Below are positions 61,080 through 64,000 of a stretch of 64,000 bases of DNA, piece by piece. Source of the DNA: Symplocastrum torsivum CPER-KK1. Its GTDB lineage: Bacteria > Cyanobacteriota > Cyanobacteriia > Cyanobacteriales > Coleofasciculaceae. The notes under the pieces are model-generated. The model worked only from the letters and a program-made list of their open reading frames with translations, had not been told where the DNA came from and made no database searches. The stretch lies in contig JAHHIF010000014.1 of assembly GCA_019358875.1 (NCBI GenBank), forward strand, positions 62,001 through 126,000, in the 5' to 3' direction. Position numbers and translations under genes: made by a program. Every line of letters begins with the position of its first letter. The stretch's first letter is position 1.

Positions 61080-61850
61080 TCAAAATCCTGGCGTGATTAG
61101 AGTTGAATCTTCAAAAATTGCCCCTCGTCGTATCAGGTCAAGCTTCATTTCATCAGAAAGCCCTACGTTATACCCAAACCTAGCCTTTTGTACATTTGCA
61201 CGACTCAGGTTAGCATTCCTTAGATCAGCACGACTCAGGTTAGCACCGCTTAGCTGGGCACTACTTAAGTTAGTGTTCATCAATTTAGCAGCAACTAAAT
61301 TCGCACGGATTAGGTTGACACCAATTAATTTTGCCCCAATCAATTTTGCACTAATTAATTTTGCACCTCTAAGGTCAGTACCACTCAAGTCAGCACGGCT
61401 CAAGTCAGCACTACTTAGGTTGGCACTCACCAAATTGGTACTAATTAAATTAGCACCACTGAGGTTAGCACCACTGAGGTTAGCACCGCTTAGGTCAGCA
61501 CCGCTTAGGTCAGCTCCAATCAAGTCAGCACTAATTAGCTCAGCGCGGCTTAGGTTGGCACTAATCAAGTTAGCACCACTGAGGTCAGCAAGGCTGAGGT
61601 CGGCACCACTCAGGTTAGCAAGACTAAGGTCAGCATCACTCAAGTCGGTTTCATTCAGGTTTGCCCCCCTCAAGTCAACACCACTTAGGTCGTCGCCACT
61701 TAGATCTTCACCACTGAGATCGACACCAACAAAATCTTCAGTAAGATTTAAATCAGCAATTTCCGCTAGCTCAGAAAAGCTCTCTGTTTTTGCTCCCATA
61801 ATTTGCTGGATAAGGTCTTGAACTTCCAAGCGAAATTCGTCATTAGTCAT
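61080..61850 (-). CDS. pentapeptide-repeat protein of module 2 (256 aa)
   Basis: A shorter paralogue of the protein at 58853: same N-terminus (MTNDEFRLEVQDLIQQIMGA, ELAEIADLNLTEDF), about 36 pentapeptides (LSGADLSLADLSGANL and so on, ~40-225), and the same end (VGLSDEMKLDLIRRGAIFED). It lacks the WHLIWEIVNQGAEG insertion. Its ATG overlaps the preceding stop by the same 8 nt, ATGACTAA. The repeat numbers differ (256 against 416 residues), indicating repeat expansion or contraction after duplication. Confidence 0.92.
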   Translation of the reverse strand: MTNDEFRLEVQDLIQQIMGAKTESFSELAEIADLNLTEDFVGVDLSGEDLSGDDLSGVDLRGANLNETDLSDADLSLANLSGADLSLADLSGANLISANLSRAELISADLIGADLSGADLSGANLSGANLSGANLISTNLVSANLSSADLSRADLSGTDLRGAKLISAKLIGAKLIGVNLIRANLVAAKLMNTNLSSAQLSGANLSRADLRNANLSRANVQKARFGYNVGLSDEMKLDLIRRGAIFEDSTLITPGF

Positions 61851-62583
61851 ATCGTAATTGTTGCCGACTCAGATAAGGCATTAATTTTCGCTTGAAAAAG
61901 TGACGAACAATCGCTCTTTCGATGATTAGACGGCGTTTCTTGCTGATGTTTTGTGGCCAGAGTCCTTCAGCCTCAGTCAGACAGACATCTTGTGGCAAGA
62001 CATGAAAGATTGCTTCCACATAGCAGGGTTTGGCTTTTACATTGATAGTTGCTAGTAAGGCGTTTTTGAGTAACCCTTTCAACACAGGTTCACTTGGCTC
62101 TACTCCAAAAACCCAAACTGGAATTTCTTCTGAACCTTTAATTCTTGTCTGGCAAGTAGTGAACTGAACATTATCAGGTCTCTCGGTTGTTTTTTTGGGA
62201 CTGGGGTTTGTTTTTTCTTCGAGTTTCCCCTTACCCATGGAAGCTTCTCTATCACTTTGATTTTCAGAGTCTTCTTGCTGTTGCTCCTGCTGGATGGCAA
62301 GCTTACAGGAGCCAGATAAGTGACTCGATGACAAGGAAATTTTGCCATTCTTCAACTTGACGCTCAGTTTGCCACCTTTTAGTCCAAATTTAACGCGACC
62401 CTCAAGCAACTGCTCCCGCTGTTCGTTGAATTGGATAGTCAAGTGCAGATTAATTGGTGTTGTTGTCGTAGATTGTGACGGTTTCTGCGTCTGACTCGGA
62501 ATGGTTTCCAATTTCATGAATAAGCAGCCTAAGCACTTGTTCTCAGGTTCTTGCGGAGGCATTGCGGAGACTGGTTTTTGCAT
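61843..62583 (-). CDS. unknown protein of module 2 (about 246 aa)
   Basis: A paralogue of the protein at 60096: Cys pair NKCLGCLFMKLETIPSQTQK, then INLHLTIQFNEQREQLLEGR, VKFGLKGGKLSVKLKNG, a polar linker, the second half VWVFGVEPSEPVLKGLLKNA and the end RKLMPYLSRQQLRYD. About half the residues can be matched by eye. The frame begins with TTG at 62589; the ATG at 62583 is preferred. The function is unknown. It is probably soluble, with a possible metal or zinc-knuckle Cys site. Confidence 0.8.
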   Translation of the reverse strand: MQKPVSAMPPQEPENKCLGCLFMKLETIPSQTQKPSQSTTTTPINLHLTIQFNEQREQLLEGRVKFGLKGGKLSVKLKNGKISLSSSHLSGSCKLAIQQEQQQEDSENQSDREASMGKGKLEEKTNPSPKKTTERPDNVQFTTCQTRIKGSEEIPVWVFGVEPSEPVLKGLLKNALLATINVKAKPCYVEAIFHVLPQDVCLTEAEGLWPQNISKKRRLIIERAIVRHFFKRKLMPYLSRQQLRYD

Positions 62584-62770
62584 TGCCAAGCACCAATCGT
62601 TCAGGTTGTTGCCTATAAGCTACCATGATGCTTTGAGCTGTTGCTTATCTATATTAGAGAACTCGGTATCACAAGCTCTCGGCGGATAACGATACATTCT
62701 CCATCTGAAAGGATGAAGGCTTCTCTTTTGCCAGAATATTAAATTATAAATAAATTTTGAGGGAGTCGGG

Positions 62771-63214
62771 ATGTATCCCAAACAAAAAACTCATTGCCGT
62801 GCTATCCAAGCTTGTGATTGGTCGATTGAGCAATTGCCTGGATTAAGTGTTCAAGACCAATCAAAGCTTAGAGAATTGGGCATTACAACAACAAAACAAC
62901 TGCTACAAGAAGCCAGCACATCACAATCACGACAAGCACTGGCAAGTCAGTTGTCAATAAAAGTTCAGTACGTGAACAAATGGGTTGCTCTGGCAGATTT
63001 AGCGCGTGTCTCCGGTATCGGTTGCCAATATTGTGGGCTATTGTTACACGCTGGGATTTGTTCTGTAACTCAGCTTGCTCAGACTCCTACCCATAAATTG
63101 CATCAACAAATTTTACGGCTGCAAGTGGCAACCCTGCAACGCCGTGACCTCTGTCCTCCTGTGGAGGAAGTAGCAGGATGGATTAAACAAGCACGAATGT
63201 TGGTGGTTAGTTGA
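62771..63214 (+). CDS. DUF4332 (helix-hairpin-helix) protein
   Basis: 147 residues. Two HhH-like halves are recognisable: CDWSIEQLPGLSVQDQSKLR, ELGITTTKQLLQEA and VALADLARVSGIGCQYCGLL, LHAGICSVTQLAQTP. This is the DUF4332 layout, related to DNA polymerase beta and topoisomerase HhH repeats; DNA or protein binding is likely but unproven. GAGGGAGTC lies upstream of the ATG. It runs divergently from the duplicated module. Confidence 0.85.
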   Translation: MYPKQKTHCRAIQACDWSIEQLPGLSVQDQSKLRELGITTTKQLLQEASTSQSRQALASQLSIKVQYVNKWVALADLARVSGIGCQYCGLLLHAGICSVTQLAQTPTHKLHQQILRLQVATLQRRDLCPPVEEVAGWIKQARMLVVS

Positions 63215-63241
63215 GGGTTGGTGGTTGATGGTTGTTGGTAA

Positions 63242-63871
63242 CTAATCTTTTGCTAAGACGCCATTGAGGAAAATATCAGCAATTCCTTCTGCCATTTCTT
63301 GCATTGCTTGGGGGGAGGCTCCTGGCTCCATAATGGTTTCATGACTGAAACCCGCAACAGCAAACATTCCTAAGAACACCTGCGCGACTATCTTGGGGTT
63401 GGTGCGACGATAGATGCCTCGATCCATCGCTGTTTGGAAGAAGGCTTCTGCAACATCGGTCATTTTCATGATCACGTCTGACTGAATGCGATCGCGTAAT
63501 TCTGGATGAAACTGCGCTTCCATAAAGCAAACCTTCATCATGTCAGCGTTTTCACGCATCCGCATCATGCGTCGCCGCATCACTTGGGCGACAGCTTTAT
63601 AGCTACCCATCTCGCTGAGTTCTGTCAGCAAATCCGTGAGAATCTCTACCCAGCCTTGCGTTGCCACTTCGATTAAGATTGCTTTCTTATTCTCGAAATG
63701 GCGAAACAGCGTGCCTTCTGCGACACCAGCCGCTTGAGCCAAATCGCGAGTAGTTGTACCGTCATATCCCCGACGTGCAAACAAACGTTGCGCTGCCTGG
63801 AGGATGCGGTTTCTTGTCTCCGTCTCTGACTGAGGAGGCCGATTTAAAATTCGCATCGAAGTATAAAACAA
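63242..63871 (-). CDS. TetR/AcrR family transcriptional regulator
   Basis: 209 residues. The N-terminal helix-turn-helix is RILQAAQRLFARRGYDGTTT, RDLAQAAGVAEGTLFRHFEN, KKAILIEVATQG. The C-terminal ligand domain (~70-205) has FHPELRDRIQSDVIMKMTDV. The family represses efflux, lipid or stress genes and releases DNA on ligand binding. Its target is probably just outside the window or itself; the divergently oriented sequence beyond 63872 has no recognisable gene. It begins at ATG 63871; MRILNRP six codons in is an alternative. Confidence 0.93.
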   Translation of the reverse strand: MFYTSMRILNRPPQSETETRNRILQAAQRLFARRGYDGTTTRDLAQAAGVAEGTLFRHFENKKAILIEVATQGWVEILTDLLTELSEMGSYKAVAQVMRRRMMRMRENADMMKVCFMEAQFHPELRDRIQSDVIMKMTDVAEAFFQTAMDRGIYRRTNPKIVAQVFLGMFAVAGFSHETIMEPGASPQAMQEMAEGIADIFLNGVLAKD

Positions 63872-64000
63872 AAGTTGTAGCGCTATTGTGCAACAGCTTG
63901 TCTAATAATTGGCAAAAGTGTCATAGTTCCTCACAATTTCCTCCCCAACACAAGGGAGTAGGGAAGGAAGAGAACCCTTCTCCTGAGTTCTGCCTTGGAT

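Noticed and set aside
59469..61821. Long plus-strand frames rich in Ser/Arg/Leu/Ala/Pro at 59469-59831 and 61093-61821
   Set aside because: They are antisense shadows of the pentapeptide genes; the repeat unit of the minus-strand genes gives open but meaningless complementary frames.

Overview
The window is chromosomal DNA of a cyanobacterium, probably filamentous. It carries psaC, an orange carotenoid protein gene, three tandem high-light-inducible (Hli) genes, nrt/cmp-type transporter genes and many GCGATCGC (HIP1) octamers. It also has cyanobacterial accessory families: XisH/XisI, Uma2, DUF4351, pentapeptide repeats, WD40 and a zinc-ribbon Ser/Thr kinase. No rRNA, tRNA, CRISPR array or intact transposase was seen. 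The genus cannot be fixed from the sequence.

1-11,200: an internally deleted alpha/beta-hydrolase relic, a small ORF and a PhyH-type dioxygenase. A sugar-nucleotide cluster follows on the + strand: a glycosyltransferase fused to UDP-galactopyranose mutase, a GH1 glycosidase fused to an RmlD-like reductase, galE, a cupin protein and an MFS carrier. Then come xisI and the tail of a deleted xisH.

11,400-19,600: ocp; a toxin-antitoxin island (decayed brnT, two antitoxins, an unknown ORF, a MazEF-like pair) bounded by galK and a stray copy of the galK 3' end; a lipid-binding DUF2993 gene and a UGT-type glycosyltransferase; then a second island (BrnTA, DUF4926, decayed DUF6883).

19,600-30,000 (minus strand): an ATP-grasp ligase, an S51 peptidase, a metal-site-less M24 protein, a MITE-like palindromic repeat, galT overlapping a GH2 beta-galactosidase-like gene, a small outer-membrane barrel, a YciI protein and pheT. 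With galE and galK, the Leloir pathway is complete but scattered over about 19 kb.

30,400-43,400: a kinase-pentapeptide protein, TspO, a J-domain-pentapeptide protein, a secreted beta-helix protein, and several truncated genes (efflux adaptor, WD40, histidine kinase) among Uma2, DUF4351, sulfotransferase, hydrolase and YihY genes.

43,500-47,700: an Eco29kI-type restriction-modification pair next to a two-gene operon of unrecognised proteins, one with a single membrane anchor. This is a candidate defence-associated system.

47,900-58,850: glmS, psaC, hsp20, spo0M and a partial second copy of it, the hli array, then a universal-stress-protein gene and an nrtB-A-D-like ABC operon. Each of the last two is preceded by its own c-di-AMP (ydaO/yuaA) riboswitch. 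This two-target c-di-AMP circuit is the clearest regulatory finding.

58,850-64,000: a tandemly duplicated two-gene module (unknown protein plus pentapeptide-repeat protein, sharing the same 8-nt overlap in both copies), a DUF4332 protein and a TetR regulator.
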